Shown one piece after another: positions 44,834 to 55,581 of a stretch of DNA of 64,000 bases; the first letter of the stretch is position 1; the number at the start of each line of letters is the position of its first letter. The position numbers were made by a program, and so were the translations under genes. The notes under the pieces were generated by a model. It was given only the letters and a program-made list of their open reading frames with translations. It was not told the origin of the DNA and ran no database searches. Origin of the DNA: Coriolopsis trogii. Lineage: Eukaryota; Basidiomycota; Agaricomycetes; Polyporales; Polyporaceae. Where the stretch lies: positions 1,054,001-1,118,000 of the forward strand of contig JAHYIO010000003.1 of the NCBI GenBank assembly GCA_020543525.1, in the 5' to 3' direction.

Positions 44834-46742
44834 CTAAGAGCGAGGAAGGGGCGGGGTCGAGTACACCGTGGCCTTATGCAACGGTGTCTGCTTACAGATC
44901 GTCGTAGTCGGAACAGGAACGTCCTCGGAGCTCTGCCCCTCAGGCGCATAAAGCGGAAGCGGAGTCGGGTCCTCCTTGCGCACCCCGTTCTTGTGATACA
45001 GCTGATTGTATGCGGGCAAGGTCTGCGCATACGGCTGGCTCGGCCGCACACGCTTCGTAGCCAACTGCACGGAGCCCGCAGGTCCAGTCCTCGATAGAGG
45101 ATCGTCGCAGTCGGCGGTGAAGGGCTTTGCGATCGGCTGGTTGGGCCCCGTACGCGGCACACGGACGAAGCTGAGCGGGATCGCAAGCCTGAGCTCGTCG
45201 ACGACACGGTCGGGTTCCGTTACAGGAGCGTCCTCTCCACTGGGAAGATCATACGTGCATGTGAGAGCAATGTCGAGGGTGTGAAGGACAGAGAGGATGG
45301 GACCCAATTCGGTGGGCCGGAGCTTTGGAACGGGGGCATCAGCGTAGTCGGGCAGATATTGCGAGTCGAGGAGAATCTCCCGGAAGGGTATGTCCAAGCG
45401 TATACGGAGCCAAGTTCCCTCCTCTTCGTACCGCTCGTCGGCAAAGCTGGCCTTCTCAGCGTTTGCGCCGTCGAGCTCGATTCTGCCGGGGAACCCAGTG
45501 GGGAGGACCGAATAGGAAGCTTGAGCGGAAGTGCCTGCAGGAGCGCTAAGCACAAATCCGCACTCGTACTCGCGTACGTCCCGACGTCGACTCTTCAGCG
45601 GCAAGTTAGGAGGCTGTTCCGTGGCCGGTGGCACAGGCCAGTGAGCAGCGTATTGTTTCGACATGCTAGAGCTGCGAGCGGATGAGTATACTGCATACCC
45701 ATCTGTACAGGAGAACACGTACCGGAACAGCTCCTTCTGCGACGCCTTGACGATGAATCCGTTCAGGTGAAGCCGACTACGCTCCTCAGCGGACAGCCCG
45801 TCAGGGCGAATCTTCAGGAGAAGGGGGAAGGTGCCCGCATCGACCGCGATGTGTTCCGGAACACACGCACGTAGTTGGAGCTTTGATAGGACTTCGAGTG
45901 GAATGCACGAGCGACCATCTTCAATCGAGCCAGCGTACTCGACACTCCGGAAAAGCGCATCAGAAAAATCTGAGTCTCCGAGGGTACACGCTGGTGGCGG
46001 CATCTTGTAACGATTGACTTTGACGAAGGGACCAGGCGTCCTGGCAGTTTGCGTGGCCGGGAGGGTGTTATAGCCATAACACATGCTGCGCCACGACGAT
46101 TGCCCGCTGGGCTTCGCTTCGCGGTACTTCGCCACCGCAGAGAGACGGTAACTGACTTCGTGTTCTTCGTGCGTTCGGTTGCCGAAGGAAGTAGTTGAGG
46201 ATGCTGGAAGCCAGCCAGGGACCTTGAGATTGAAGACAACGAACCACCGCGCGGGATCACGGGAGGACCCTTGATCCCAGTTGTGTCCGAGCTCGATCGG
46301 CCCATTCACAATAAGCTCTTGAGAGATCTCAATCAGACGGCATGAGGCATGGCCCGTCTGAGGCGCAACAAACTCGCTCTGGCCCTCGAGAGTGACAACG
46401 AGAGATTCAAGCAGAAAGCGTTCGACGCTCGGTGGAGAATCGCAAAACCAGCCGGCTGGAGGGACAAGCGTCACCGCTACTTGGCCAGAGAGCGAGTACG
46501 CGGAGCTATGCAACCAAGTTAGGCTAAGATTTGACTGGACACTGCACCAAAGCTTACTCCTTGTCAGGTTCGCCGTACATGTCAACCTGATCGAACGGAA
46601 GGACCTCAACCTCGAGTTTGCTAGGCGACATCGTGAGGGTATTTAGTGAATGCTTGAGCGAGTCTAATAAAGATGGGTATGTGGTGGAGTTGATGTTTTC
46701 TAACATCGTGTAGGGGGGAGGGGGGGAGGACTTATAGGACAT
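44834..46742 (-). CDS. Arrestin-like adaptor protein with N-terminal PPxY motif
   Basis: Two exons, read downward: 46742-46558 and 46505-44834; 618 residues. The start MSYKSSPPPPYTMLENINST contains a PPxY motif, the docking signal for WW domains of Rsp5/NEDD4 ligases. The first sheet follows (LSGQVAVTLVPPAGWF; QSEFVAPQTGH; ELIVNGPIELGHNWDQGSS), then RWFVVFNLKVPGWLPAS and VSYRLSAVAKY, typical of the arrestin-N fold. The middle gives IPLEVLSKLQLRACVPEH and FPLLLKIRPDGLS, and the tail ends with LPAYNQLYHKNG. Arrestin-related adaptors recruit Rsp5 to plasma-membrane transporters for endocytosis. Sequence similarity is modest, so the fold assignment is by motif order. It is divergent from the KH protein gene. 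Confidence 0.7.
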
Positions 46743-47819
46743 TTTGGAGAGGTCAAAGCTAAGTGAGCTCACAAAGCGGATGTCAAGCGTCGAAAGTAGA
46801 GGGGATGCATGAGATATATAGTGGCCATAGCCATAGCCATACGTGTAAGCGAGGGGCCATGGCTCAAAGACGACGCTGGTCTAGGAGTTCCTTTTGTTTG
46901 CAGTGGCCTTTGTTGTCCCAGAATGGATCAAGGACAATCGCATTGGTGCTGACTAAGCGAGTCCTTGCCCTTGCCTCTTACGTGTATGCCCTGTCGTACT
47001 AGTCAAAAGACACATGAGCTCGCCATCAGATTTACGAAGTCGTCTGTATGATCTTCGAAGGCCAATAGATAGAGGTGTACGACGAAAAACGAGGCGCTGG
47101 CCACAGGCTGCTTAACCGGCGTCGTGCATAGGCGCCTACAGGGACAATAGAGACAATAAGCAGAGTAATGATGTCGTGAAGATGAGTATTCACCGTGTTA
47201 CTGACTTCGTTGTGATTCCTCGGGGAGAGTAAGACGTCTGCACTACGTCTGCACATGTTGACAGAGAGCCTGAATCCCACGGATTCTAGTATAGTTGTGT
47301 TCCACGTACCGTAGCTGAGTTTGACCCCCCCCCACTACTCCAACCCGTGCTGAATGCTGTCGAGCACCTATGCCCTTCGCAAAGACAGGCTTAGACAGCA
47401 AGCCTTAGACAGTGGAAGGCAGGAGCAGGGCTTGTCGTCGTGCGCAGAGTCCAGATCAGGCAGGGCGGCAATTAGACGTGTCTAGCGCTTGATTGGGTTT
47501 GGGGTCGCAGCAACGACTCTGCTCTCAACAACGACCACCCACAAGTGCTGTCGTGGCAGCCATCGTCCCCCCATCGTCCCCATCGTCTTCAACATCGACC
47601 TCGCCGTCGCAAGGTACGCACCCAGCCCAGTAGCGCCATGTCTCTACCCATCCTCCCCCTCCTCACCGTCCACACTGCCTTGCCCCAGACATATACCTCC
47701 CGACTCCTGTCTCTATCCCCAAGCTCCCCCACGTCCCAAGCGTTCCCTTCGCCCTGTCCACCCCTCCACAGGCCCTGAGGTACCCTCTGTGCGATCCTGA
47801 CCTCACTTGTTCTCGAATC
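46743..47819. promoter_or_regulatory. Divergent intergenic region, arrestin-like gene / KH gene
   Basis: About 1.1 kb between divergent start codons. The right third (from about 47.5 kb) is C-rich and probably the 5' leader of the KH gene. No coding exon is supported. Confidence 0.4.
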
Positions 47820-49209
47820 ATGCCAGAAGCCGACAGTACCCGCAAGCGTTCCCGTTCTCCCTCGGACAGCGACCAACCAAAGCAGAAGCGTGCTAACACA
47901 GGCGCTACGAATGACTCTCACCGCTCTCACCACCCCTCTGTCGTGGCCGGTGACGTGAAGATGGAGAATCGAGCTGACGACACCGCCGCTTCCACCCCCG
48001 ATGCTAAAGGCCATCCTTCGGATTCCACCGACCGCGCTTCCGGCGAGGGCGCGGACAACCGCATCGAGGGTTCTGCGACGACTTCTGGTGCTCCTAGTGG
48101 TGCAGGCGGATCGACTCCCTCTGCCGCAAGCATCCACATGCGTTGCCTCATTGTCACCCAGGATGCCTCTATCATCATCGGCAAGGGTGGGTCGCACGTC
48201 AACGAGATCAGAGAGAAAAGCGGCGCTAGGGTCATGGTGTCGGAGAGCATCCCTGGCAACCCTGAGAGGATTCTCAATGTGAGCGGACCTCTGGACGCGG
48301 TGTCCAAGGTACGTGGGTCCATATGCTACCTCCACGTCAGAGGCCAACATTTCCTACCACAGGCGTTTGGCTTGATTGTCCGGAGGATCAACGACGAACC
48401 TTTCGACAAGCCATCTGTCCCTGGCAGTCGCGCGGTGACTATCAAGTTTATGATCCCGAACTCGCGGATGGGCTCCGTGATTGGAAAAGGAGGCGCTAAA
48501 ATCAAGGAGATTCAGGATGCCAGCGGTGCGAGATTGAACGCTAGCGAAGGTGTCCTCCCGGGTTCTACGGAGGTAGGTCCATTCTCGAAGCCGCCCACCT
48601 TGAATGCACACTCAATGGCGACATCAGCGTCTCCTGAATGTGTCTGGTGTAGCGGACGCGATACATATTGCGACATACTACATCGGTAACATTCTCATCG
48701 AGGCCAATGAGCGTATGCCTTCGACGAACAACTCCACCTACCGTCCCACGAGCAACTCGCGCCGACCGCCCTACATGGGCTCATCCTACGTACCTGGGTA
48801 CGCCCCAGCCCCAGCGGCTCACAATCCCTATGCTCCTCCCGGTGGTGCGGCGCCTTCGCAACTTCAGACTCAGCAAATTTACATTCCAAACGACCTTGTC
48901 GGATGTATTATTGGCAAGGGTGGGGCAAAAATAAATGAGATACGGCACATGAGTGCGAGCCAGATCAAGATCATGGAACCGGGCGCAGTTGGTGTAGGCA
49001 TGAACGGCGCGCCTGCGCCTGCAGGAAGCGAAGGAGAGCGTTTGGTTGTGATCACTGGACAACCTGCGAACATTCAGATGGCTGTTCAGCTGCTGTACTC
49101 TGTATGTGTCTCTGCTGTGCTCCTCTCCTCCATGCCCTGACCTAGCTATGCACAGAGACTGGAACAGGAGAAACAAAAGCAACTCCGCCAGCAGTCCGGC
49201 CATGCGTAA
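47820..49209 (+). CDS. Triple KH-domain RNA-binding protein (poly(C)-binding / Rnc1-like)
   Basis: Four exons: 47820-48308, 48363-48572, 48628-49101 and 49156-49209; 408 residues. The head is charged and Ser-rich (STRKRSRSPSDSDQPKQKRA). KH1: MRCLIVTQDASIIIGKGGSH (GxxG = GKGG), NEIREKSGARVMV. KH2: IKFMIPNSRMGSVIGKGGAK, IKEIQDASGARLNASE. A Pro/Tyr-rich linker follows (YVPGYAPAPAAHNPYAPP). KH3: IYIPNDLVGCIIGKGGAKIN, SASQIKIMEP, and it ends in a Gln/Lys helix. Three intact GxxG loops predict binding of C-rich single-stranded RNA. Relatives such as fission yeast Rnc1 and budding yeast Pbp2 regulate mRNA stability. Introns are 54, 55 and 54 nt. Confidence 0.92.
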
Positions 49210-49980
49210 ACTCACGCTTCACATTGTGGTCCAGCTCTTTATTTTCCTACCTTTTCTATGTGGTCTATGCTCGTCGTATGTCTCTTCGTCGTTATCTCTG
49301 TCGCCGTGCTCGGCCGAATTCGAAGCAATATCCATCTCGTCCCCTTCTCCTGTCCCCGTCGCCCCAGCCAGTGTCTCTACTTCTGTTAGTATGCTTTCTG
49401 CTGCTATCCGTATATTTAAATCGGAATCCACCGCTCCGCTTTGCGCTCTATGCCCTGTCTCTGTGCGTCTGTGCAAGTCCTCCATAGCTGCTTTCCTCTC
49501 GCCTCTCGTATTGTCGCACCGTTTTGGCATCAAGGATTCATGTTGTCGATCGTCAAGTCAGTTATTATACACATCTACTCATACGCCCACAAGGTCCGGT
49601 ACAGGGCCGCGAAAAGTGTGTCCCAGCGAGAACGTCCATTGCTAGAGATGCTGCCACTCTGTCGTTCAACGGTACGTCCGCGCCTTAGCTCACATACTGA
49701 CTACTTGGTGACTACCACTTCTGCAATGCCAGATCTTGTCATCGGCGCCGTCTAGGCAGAGACGACGTAGAGGTAAAGTCAGACAATTGCTGGGACAAAC
49801 ACTCGCTCTGACCGCTCCAATCATTAAGCTCTCGGTGAGTGGCCAAGTACGGGCTAAGGCTGCCGTCACATTTTGACAGGTTGTTATGGCCATCTGTCCA
49901 AGCTACAACGGTCGCGACACAACAATAAAGCCACCCACAAGCTCGGTCTCGACATTCTCATATGTCGCTCGACCTCCGGA
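49210..49980. other. Intergenic / KH gene 3' region
   Basis: About 770 bases without a supported gene. The first part is T/C-rich and likely 3' untranslated. Confidence 0.4.
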
Positions 49981-49988
49981 TATAAAAG
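49981..49988 (+). promoter_or_regulatory. TATA box of F-box gene 1
   Basis: TATAAAAG, 136 bases before the ATG at 50117. A putative leader intron lies between. Confidence 0.6.
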
Positions 49989-50064
49989 GCCCGTCATCAT
50001 TAAGTCCAATACCACCTGTGCACTGTAGGCACCTTCCCATACCCTCTCAAATTGATTTACGGAG

Positions 50065-50116
50065 GTGCGTGTAGCTTGGCAAGAAATTCTGCACAAGACT
50101 GAAGAGAGCTTGCTAG
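50065..50116 (+). other. Putative 5'-UTR intron of F-box gene 1, ending at the ATG
   Basis: GTGCGT donor at 50065 and TAG acceptor at 50114-50116, immediately followed by the start codon. The same layout is found in the two paralogues. Confidence 0.5.
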
Positions 50117-51889
50117 ATGTATCCCCAGCGAGGGGCACCGCAAGGCTCCTCCGTGGACAGTGCGCCTTCAGCACTCCAGATGCCATGCAATCACTGCGCT
50201 ACTGCCCAGGGCGGAGAGCTTCGCTCTACAGGATGGCCCACTTGCCCCATCAACAGGCTCCCTCCCGAACTCTTGGTCGAGATCTTGACCTACGCCGATC
50301 CCGGCACCCGTGTTCGAGTGGGGTGGAAGCTTGGGCTCCCGTACCGGCTCGTCATGATGGCGGTCTGTCGCCACTGGCGGAGCGTTATCATTGACAACGC
50401 GAGATTCTGGCGCATCATCGAGGTTTATCGCCACCTGGACTGGCTCGCGCTCTCCTTGGAGCGTTCTCGAACTTCACCCATCCACGTACGATTTCACATG
50501 GAAGGACCCGACTTCGCGCAGACGATGCACGCTCTTGCCGCACACACTGGTCGAATTGTCGAGCTCACTCACCCACATCTCCGCGTCGATCAACCGCAGA
50601 CCCTTGCGATGACTCAGGGCCCGATGTCGATGCTCAGGTCGCTCAACCTCGGCATCCGTCCCCGAAGAGTGCAGCTTGGCACTCTAACCCTCCCGACTCT
50701 CACAATCCCGGACAAGGATCTGCCCACTTTGCAACGCCTCTCACTCTTCGGTATGGCTATTGCGGCCCCTACGTCTGTATTATCCAGACTGCGAGTGCTC
50801 AAATTGGCCGGATGGAATTACTTCGCTGTCGATGTCGATACCACACGCTTCCTTGCTATGCTGAGCGCGTGCACCTCCTTGGAGTGCCTCACCCTCGTCC
50901 ACACTTACGGACGCTTGAGATACGACTCAATACCCGAGGGCGCTGGACCGGTGGTCACACTCCCGAGGATCCGTGAGGTCGGGCTCATGGACACGTACCA
51001 GAGCATCTCTCATCTCCTCTCGCACATCATACTTCCCACCAACGTCGATCTCAGATTGGCGGTGGACCAAACGCTGTCGTTCACTGGGCTCATGTCTGCC
51101 ATCTCGGAGTTCCTACCGGAGGGGGAATGCAGGGACCGGCTGGCCATATTGCGCGCCCTCACAGATTTGAGGGTACATGTCGCCCCTGAGCGGGACGGCC
51201 ACGCCAATATCATCGAGGGCATCGTGAGGGACGGTGCGGTCCGTCGCGGGTCCTTCGTGCTCAGCGTTCCCGCTTCGGGCGATCAACTCGGATGTCCTGC
51301 ATCTCGTAACATTGTCTACAGAGACATCATGGGCAGGCTCTGTGACAATTTCCACTGCGATGCCACACTCACCGCCCTCTTCTGCTCCGGAGACATCGAT
51401 GCGCTGGGTATGCCCGAAGACTGGTCCAATAACCTTCTCGCACATTACCCGCGATTACGAGACCTCGTCATATATGACACAGAGTGCGGCGGCAGCATGC
51501 GCTCTTTGTTCGAGGCGTTGACCGGGCGAGTCCCCTCTGATCCGGTGACAGGGCAAGGCTTTCAGCCGTTGTGTCCCGACCTGGAGAACATTTGGGTCCG
51601 CAATGTGTCGGCTGATTGGCAGACTCTCCAGGCAATTCGAACCTGCCTCAGTGCGCGTGTTGCTCAAGGCGTGCCACTCAAGACACTGCGTCTCCACTTG
51701 ACAGAGCAGGAAGACGGAGATGAGGTGAGACAGGTGGCTTGCGGGGATGTCACCGAGGAAGAGCCTCGGCAACTGCCTGACTATGATGGCTACGCCGCCC
51801 ATCTCGGAGGCTTCGTGTCCTCTTGCGAGATTAAGCTTTTTAATAGAGACTCAGCAGTCGTGTACGCGAAGATTCCAAGTTTACTTTGA
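50117..51889 (+). CDS. F-box protein 1 (tandem F-box/LRR family)
   Basis: A single-exon frame of 590 residues. The F-box spans about residues 45-103: INRLPPELLVEILTYADPG, then LPYRLVMMAVCRHWRSVIID and NARFWRIIEV. The rest is a degenerate leucine-rich array: MSMLRSLNLGIRPRR, LPTLQRLSLFGMAI, SRLRVLKLAGWNYF, CTSLECLTLVHTYG, LPRIREVGLMDTYQ and YPRLRDLVIYDTEC. F-box proteins bind Skp1 and present substrates to SCF ubiquitin ligases. This copy is the most diverged of the three; it lacks the NPNPxPP insertion of the others and has a different N-terminus after MYP. The substrate is unknown. Confidence 0.88.
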   Translation: MYPQRGAPQGSSVDSAPSALQMPCNHCATAQGGELRSTGWPTCPINRLPPELLVEILTYADPGTRVRVGWKLGLPYRLVMMAVCRHWRSVIIDNARFWRIIEVYRHLDWLALSLERSRTSPIHVRFHMEGPDFAQTMHALAAHTGRIVELTHPHLRVDQPQTLAMTQGPMSMLRSLNLGIRPRRVQLGTLTLPTLTIPDKDLPTLQRLSLFGMAIAAPTSVLSRLRVLKLAGWNYFAVDVDTTRFLAMLSACTSLECLTLVHTYGRLRYDSIPEGAGPVVTLPRIREVGLMDTYQSISHLLSHIILPTNVDLRLAVDQTLSFTGLMSAISEFLPEGECRDRLAILRALTDLRVHVAPERDGHANIIEGIVRDGAVRRGSFVLSVPASGDQLGCPASRNIVYRDIMGRLCDNFHCDATLTALFCSGDIDALGMPEDWSNNLLAHYPRLRDLVIYDTECGGSMRSLFEALTGRVPSDPVTGQGFQPLCPDLENIWVRNVSADWQTLQAIRTCLSARVAQGVPLKTLRLHLTEQEDGDEVRQVACGDVTEEEPRQLPDYDGYAAHLGGFVSSCEIKLFNRDSAVVYAKIPSLL

Positions 51890-52385
51890 TCCATCCCGAT
51901 TCCCCATGTCGTCGCACATCATCAGTTTTGGTATGCATTCACTGGCATGACCTCAGTCACCATTTCTTAGTTGACCATACCAAGCCGACTACCAATAGCG
52001 AAGATTACTCTTGACGATGGCGTAGGCCAGTGAATGATATAGTAGCGAAGTTGTCTAGAAAATCCCAGCCTGTAGCCACTCAAGTTCTGGGTGGCGCTGC
52101 CACTACAACATTGGAAGGGAGTCCCAGCTCTACATGCAGGGTGTGCACCCTGGAAACGCGTTACGCCAGTTAGCGTCGGCTTCCTCAGTCAAGGCCCCGA
52201 GACGGGATTGGAGGTGATAGTCAGCATACCACACTTGGCTATCATCTCGGCGGTCAAAGCTTCCGCCGGTGGCAGCGTGTGTTGTACAAGGCGCGTCATA
52301 TCTTTGTCCCATGTCTTTCATGATGCTCATGATACTTGTTGTCGTGCCTGCCATATTGCACAGGCCAAAGCTCCAATGGGGGACC
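51890..52385. other. Intergenic, F-box genes 1-2
   Basis: About 500 bases. The right part (52.31-52.39 kb) contains a TCATGATGCT...TTGTTGTCGT block that recurs before F-box gene 3 near 55.40 kb, showing the duplication includes promoter sequence. Confidence 0.5.
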
Positions 52386-52391
52386 TATAAG
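52386..52391 (+). promoter_or_regulatory. TATA-like box of F-box gene 2
   Basis: TATAAG in the context CCTATAAGGATGC, matching CCTATAAAGATGC before F-box gene 3. Confidence 0.5.
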
Positions 52392-52465
52392 GATGCCATC
52401 GAGGAGTCCCAAGCTACGACAGCCTTCACACGCGTGCCGATCACTGCCTATACCACAGCCACAAG

Positions 52466-52525
52466 GTATGTTCTCACTATGGTCGCTTCATTTACTCTAA
52501 TCGAAGACTCAATTCCCGCCATTAG
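52466..52525 (+). other. Putative 5'-UTR intron of F-box gene 2, ending at the ATG
   Basis: Donor GTATGT, branch-like CTAATC, acceptor TTAG, 60 nt. The start codon follows directly. Confidence 0.55.
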
Positions 52526-54340
52526 ATGTATGGTCCGATTCATTTCGTTCCCATCGATGGCTGTACAGCACGTCCGACGCCCCATCATGGGTATGCTGCA
52601 CCTATTGGGAGCGATCCTGTGATGGATCCGCGAAGACCTTTTCCTATAAAACAGTTACCCAACGAGCTACTCGCCAAGGTCTTCACCTTCGTCAACCCCA
52701 ACGCCAACCCTCCGCCCTGGCCTGCCATCCCGTACTGGCTCGTTCTCGGAGCAGTCTGCCGTCAATGGCGCGACATCATCCTCAACAATGCGGTGTTTTG
52801 GCGCATCGTCGATGTCAGAGAGCGATATCACCCAGAATGGCTGGCTCTCCACTTGGAGCGTTCCCAAAAGGCTTCCATACAGGTGCGGTTCCAGCCCAAC
52901 GTTCAGGACCTTCAAGCTTCTCAGTCTTTGCGGAGCCTTGCCGGACACCTCGACCACATCTCCGACCTGACCGTCTTCAACATGCTCTTCGACCTACTGC
53001 CCTCTCCCGTGATCACTCCGGACCCGATGCCCATACTCAATTCGCTCAATCTCGTGGTACGCCTCCGAAACCCGCAGCAGATTGGTACATACACCCTGCC
53101 AACACTCGCCATCCCAGAAGGGTCTCTGCCTGCTCTACGGGACGTCCGCTTGAAGGGTATGGGCATAAAAGCCCCTCCGATGGTGTACGCCGGACTGCGG
53201 GTACTCGTTTTAGGTTGTTGGAACGACTTCACCGTCAACGATACCACCTCTAACTTGCTGGCGATGCTGAAGGCATGCGTGTCTTTGGAAATGCTCGTCA
53301 TAACACACGTCTACGGCACGTTGTACGAGGATGTAGCACAAGGTGTCGGGCCCTTGATCACGCTTCCGAAGATACGCTCGGTCAGGATCACCGAGGAGTT
53401 CCCTGAACAGATAGCCCATCTTCTCTCGCACATGGTCCTCCCAGCTAACATGGAGCTCAGGCTGAGAGTAACCGTCAAAGACTTGAAGGAAGACGAGGAA
53501 GTGCTGGGCGTCATCGAGGACTTCCTTCCCGAAGAGCCTTTCAGGGACCGGCTGGCGATCTTTCGTGCCCTTACGATTCTCAAGGTACAGGTCGACAACG
53601 AACCTCAGGGCGGTACGGTCAACATGATTGAAGGCCTCGTGCAAACCGAGAACCGTGTCTCGGGCATCCTTGCGATGACCGTGCCCACCAGCGTGCTCAA
53701 GGAAGCCTGCGTGAGGGGTTCGCGAAGCGTCTACCCATACATGCTCTACTTTCTCCGAGACTGGTTCCCTTGTGGGCCAACACTCAAATCCCTCGTCTGC
53801 ATCGGAGACATCGACCTGATCGAGATCGACGTCTGGGCGAACGAGCTGCTCCAGCACTATCCTCACCTCGAGAACCTGACGGTGGACGATCATCAACTTG
53901 GCGGTAGCATGTGCAACCTGCTCGACGCGCTTGACTGGGTACGGACGGTCAAACCCGAATCGGAGTCAGCGGGAGGGCAGGAGGTGAACCTCAAACCGGT
54001 GTGCCCCCTCCTGGCGAACCTGTTTGTCCGCAACGCGAGGGCAGACCTGGAAACTCTGGGAATGCTCCGAAGATGCCTCAAAACGCGCATCGCTGAAGGT
54101 GTGCCCCTCCGCTCGTTAATTCTCCACTTGAAAGAGCCAGAGGAGCCGGAAGACCCGAAGATTTATGAGAGCGACCACTCAGCGGAAGAGGTCGCGCAGC
54201 TGCAGGACCGTGACGGGTACCGCAAAGAGCTTGCCAGCCTTTTACCCGGGTTTTGCGAGCTGAGAATCTTGAACAACGAGGTGGAAGCGGACTGCAGGTA
54301 CAAGTATTCGAGTATGCGTAGTTTCGTTGATCCTTGGTGA
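52526..54340 (+). CDS. F-box protein 2 (tandem F-box/LRR family)
   Basis: A single-exon frame of 604 residues. After a His/Pro-containing head (MYGPIHFVPIDGC...) the F-box reads IKQLPNELLAKVFTFVNPN, PYWLVLGAVCRQWRDIILNN and AVFWRIVDVRERYHPEWLAL. Leucine-rich repeats follow, e.g. LPALRDVRLKGMGI, LRVLVLGCWNDF, SLEMLVITHVYGTL and YPHLENLTVDDHQLG. The C-terminus carries an acidic stretch (LKEPEEPEDPKIYESDHSAE). Most of the protein aligns without gaps to F-box 3, with long identical stretches, so the two are recent duplicates. A broken phosphodiesterase gene lies just downstream on the other strand, as an intact one does after F-box 3. Confidence 0.9.
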   Translation: MYGPIHFVPIDGCTARPTPHHGYAAPIGSDPVMDPRRPFPIKQLPNELLAKVFTFVNPNANPPPWPAIPYWLVLGAVCRQWRDIILNNAVFWRIVDVRERYHPEWLALHLERSQKASIQVRFQPNVQDLQASQSLRSLAGHLDHISDLTVFNMLFDLLPSPVITPDPMPILNSLNLVVRLRNPQQIGTYTLPTLAIPEGSLPALRDVRLKGMGIKAPPMVYAGLRVLVLGCWNDFTVNDTTSNLLAMLKACVSLEMLVITHVYGTLYEDVAQGVGPLITLPKIRSVRITEEFPEQIAHLLSHMVLPANMELRLRVTVKDLKEDEEVLGVIEDFLPEEPFRDRLAIFRALTILKVQVDNEPQGGTVNMIEGLVQTENRVSGILAMTVPTSVLKEACVRGSRSVYPYMLYFLRDWFPCGPTLKSLVCIGDIDLIEIDVWANELLQHYPHLENLTVDDHQLGGSMCNLLDALDWVRTVKPESESAGGQEVNLKPVCPLLANLFVRNARADLETLGMLRRCLKTRIAEGVPLRSLILHLKEPEEPEDPKIYESDHSAEEVAQLQDRDGYRKELASLLPGFCELRILNNEVEADCRYKYSSMRSFVDPW

Positions 54341-54464
54341 GAATGGTGTTCGACCTGCCTCGTTGAATACACACATGCGTGCGCCCTGGTTGTGTGACTC
54401 TGGAACAGCTTCCTATCCTTCCCAGACCTGACGATCTAGAAGTCTCCGCCCACAATCCCTCCGG

Positions 54465-54775
54465 AGCTCTATGTCCTGTTCGTCCTCGCCCCCGTCAACA
54501 AAGCACACCTGTCTCACCGCGTGCTCCTTGTCCCTCTTTGCAACGTACAGCTTGCTGAGTGCGAGTGCGCGGCGACGTAGACGGACAAAAGTACCTGTCG
54601 CTCACCTTGAGCACCACACGGGCACGGTGGGCTACATGGCTGCTCCGGGGGCACGTCTGGCAACTTGGCACGTCAGTTCCGTCCGAGCCTGCGGGCACAA
54701 TGGTGAGGGTGACGTTCAGTGTGAGGTGCGGGGAGGAGGACGGGGAGGCGGTTTTCAATAGATGTTGTGAATCGT
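54465..54775 (-). pseudogene. CPD1-type cyclic phosphodiesterase pseudogene
   Basis: The minus-strand frame ending near 54495 gives MKTASPSSSPHLTLNVTLTI and later VSDRYFCPSTSP, matching MKIRPPSPPASPSSF...HVTLAS and EVGDRYFTSVYV of the intact gene at 57.6-58.3 kb. At DNA level the GGCGACGTAGACGGAC block and the GCGGGCAC...GAGGGTGACGT block are shared. The segment between the DRYF region and the C-terminal part is deleted, removing the second catalytic His (HLS). The N-terminal MGISLWLVPD exon is not recognisable and other frameshifts are present. It sits about 120 bp downstream of F-box gene 2, convergent with it. Confidence 0.75.
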
Positions 54776-55455
54776 TTGCCTATGGGATTCGGAAACAAGC
54801 TCTTCCTTACTATTCGTAGGCTGTACTGTCCAGTGTGCTAAGAGGTCACGTGCATGGCCACCAGCGTCTGGTTCAATTGTCGACGCGCACCAGTTGCCTC
54901 ACTTCAACCTTCACGACGCTTTCAGGCGGACCCACAGGCATCGACAGGCTCGAGTCTACCCACACATAGCTTCTGGTTGAGGCATGTGCACTCGTTTGCG
55001 AGGTACGTGCGTATTTCGGGCACGATCAACCCTGTGACGCATTCAGGCCTTCAGCAACTACTTCGAACATGTCAAGTACGGGTGAACTATTGTGCACCAA
55101 GTGTTGAAATTGGCGCAAGGGAATGAGAGTAGAAAAGTGACCCAGAAACCCCTCCCCCCCTTTTGTCAGGTGGCCACTTGGAGTTCTTGGTAGCGCAGTT
55201 CAAGCTGCAACCTCGGAAGGCCGCTCATGACTCGACATTCAGGCCGAACAAGGCGAGTATTCCAGAGCCTCAAAGCCTCGACTCAGTCAAAGCCCAGCGA
55301 TGGGACCGAAGATGAATATCAGCGTGTCATTCTCGGCCATCATTTTGGTCAAAGCGACCACTGGTTCTACGGCACGTACTCTTTGTCCGACTGCCTCTCA
55401 TGATGCTTGTTGTCGTCATTACATCACATAGGCTAAAGCAGCAACGACGTAGTCC
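54776..55455. other. Intergenic between duplicated modules
   Basis: About 680 bases without a supported gene. The right end carries the duplicated promoter block of the F-box genes (near 55.40 kb). Confidence 0.45.
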
Positions 55456-55462
55456 TATAAAG
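55456..55462 (+). promoter_or_regulatory. TATA box of F-box gene 3
   Basis: TATAAAG in the context CCTATAAAGATGC. The ATG inside this context opens a frame that stops (TAA) at the leader-intron donor, so it is not the start. Confidence 0.6.
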
Positions 55463-55523
55463 ATGCGACCCATTGGCAAGCTCCAACAGTACTATTTCCT
55501 TCACACACAGACTGAGCCGTAAT

Positions 55524-55581
55524 GTACGTGCTCGCTATGACCCCTTCATTCACTCTGATTCGATGTAATTATTGTCACTAG
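55524..55581 (+). other. Putative 5'-UTR intron of F-box gene 3, ending at the ATG
   Basis: Donor GTACGT, acceptor CTAG, 58 nt; the ATG at 55582 follows directly. The shared position with the other two F-box genes supports a common origin. Confidence 0.55.
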
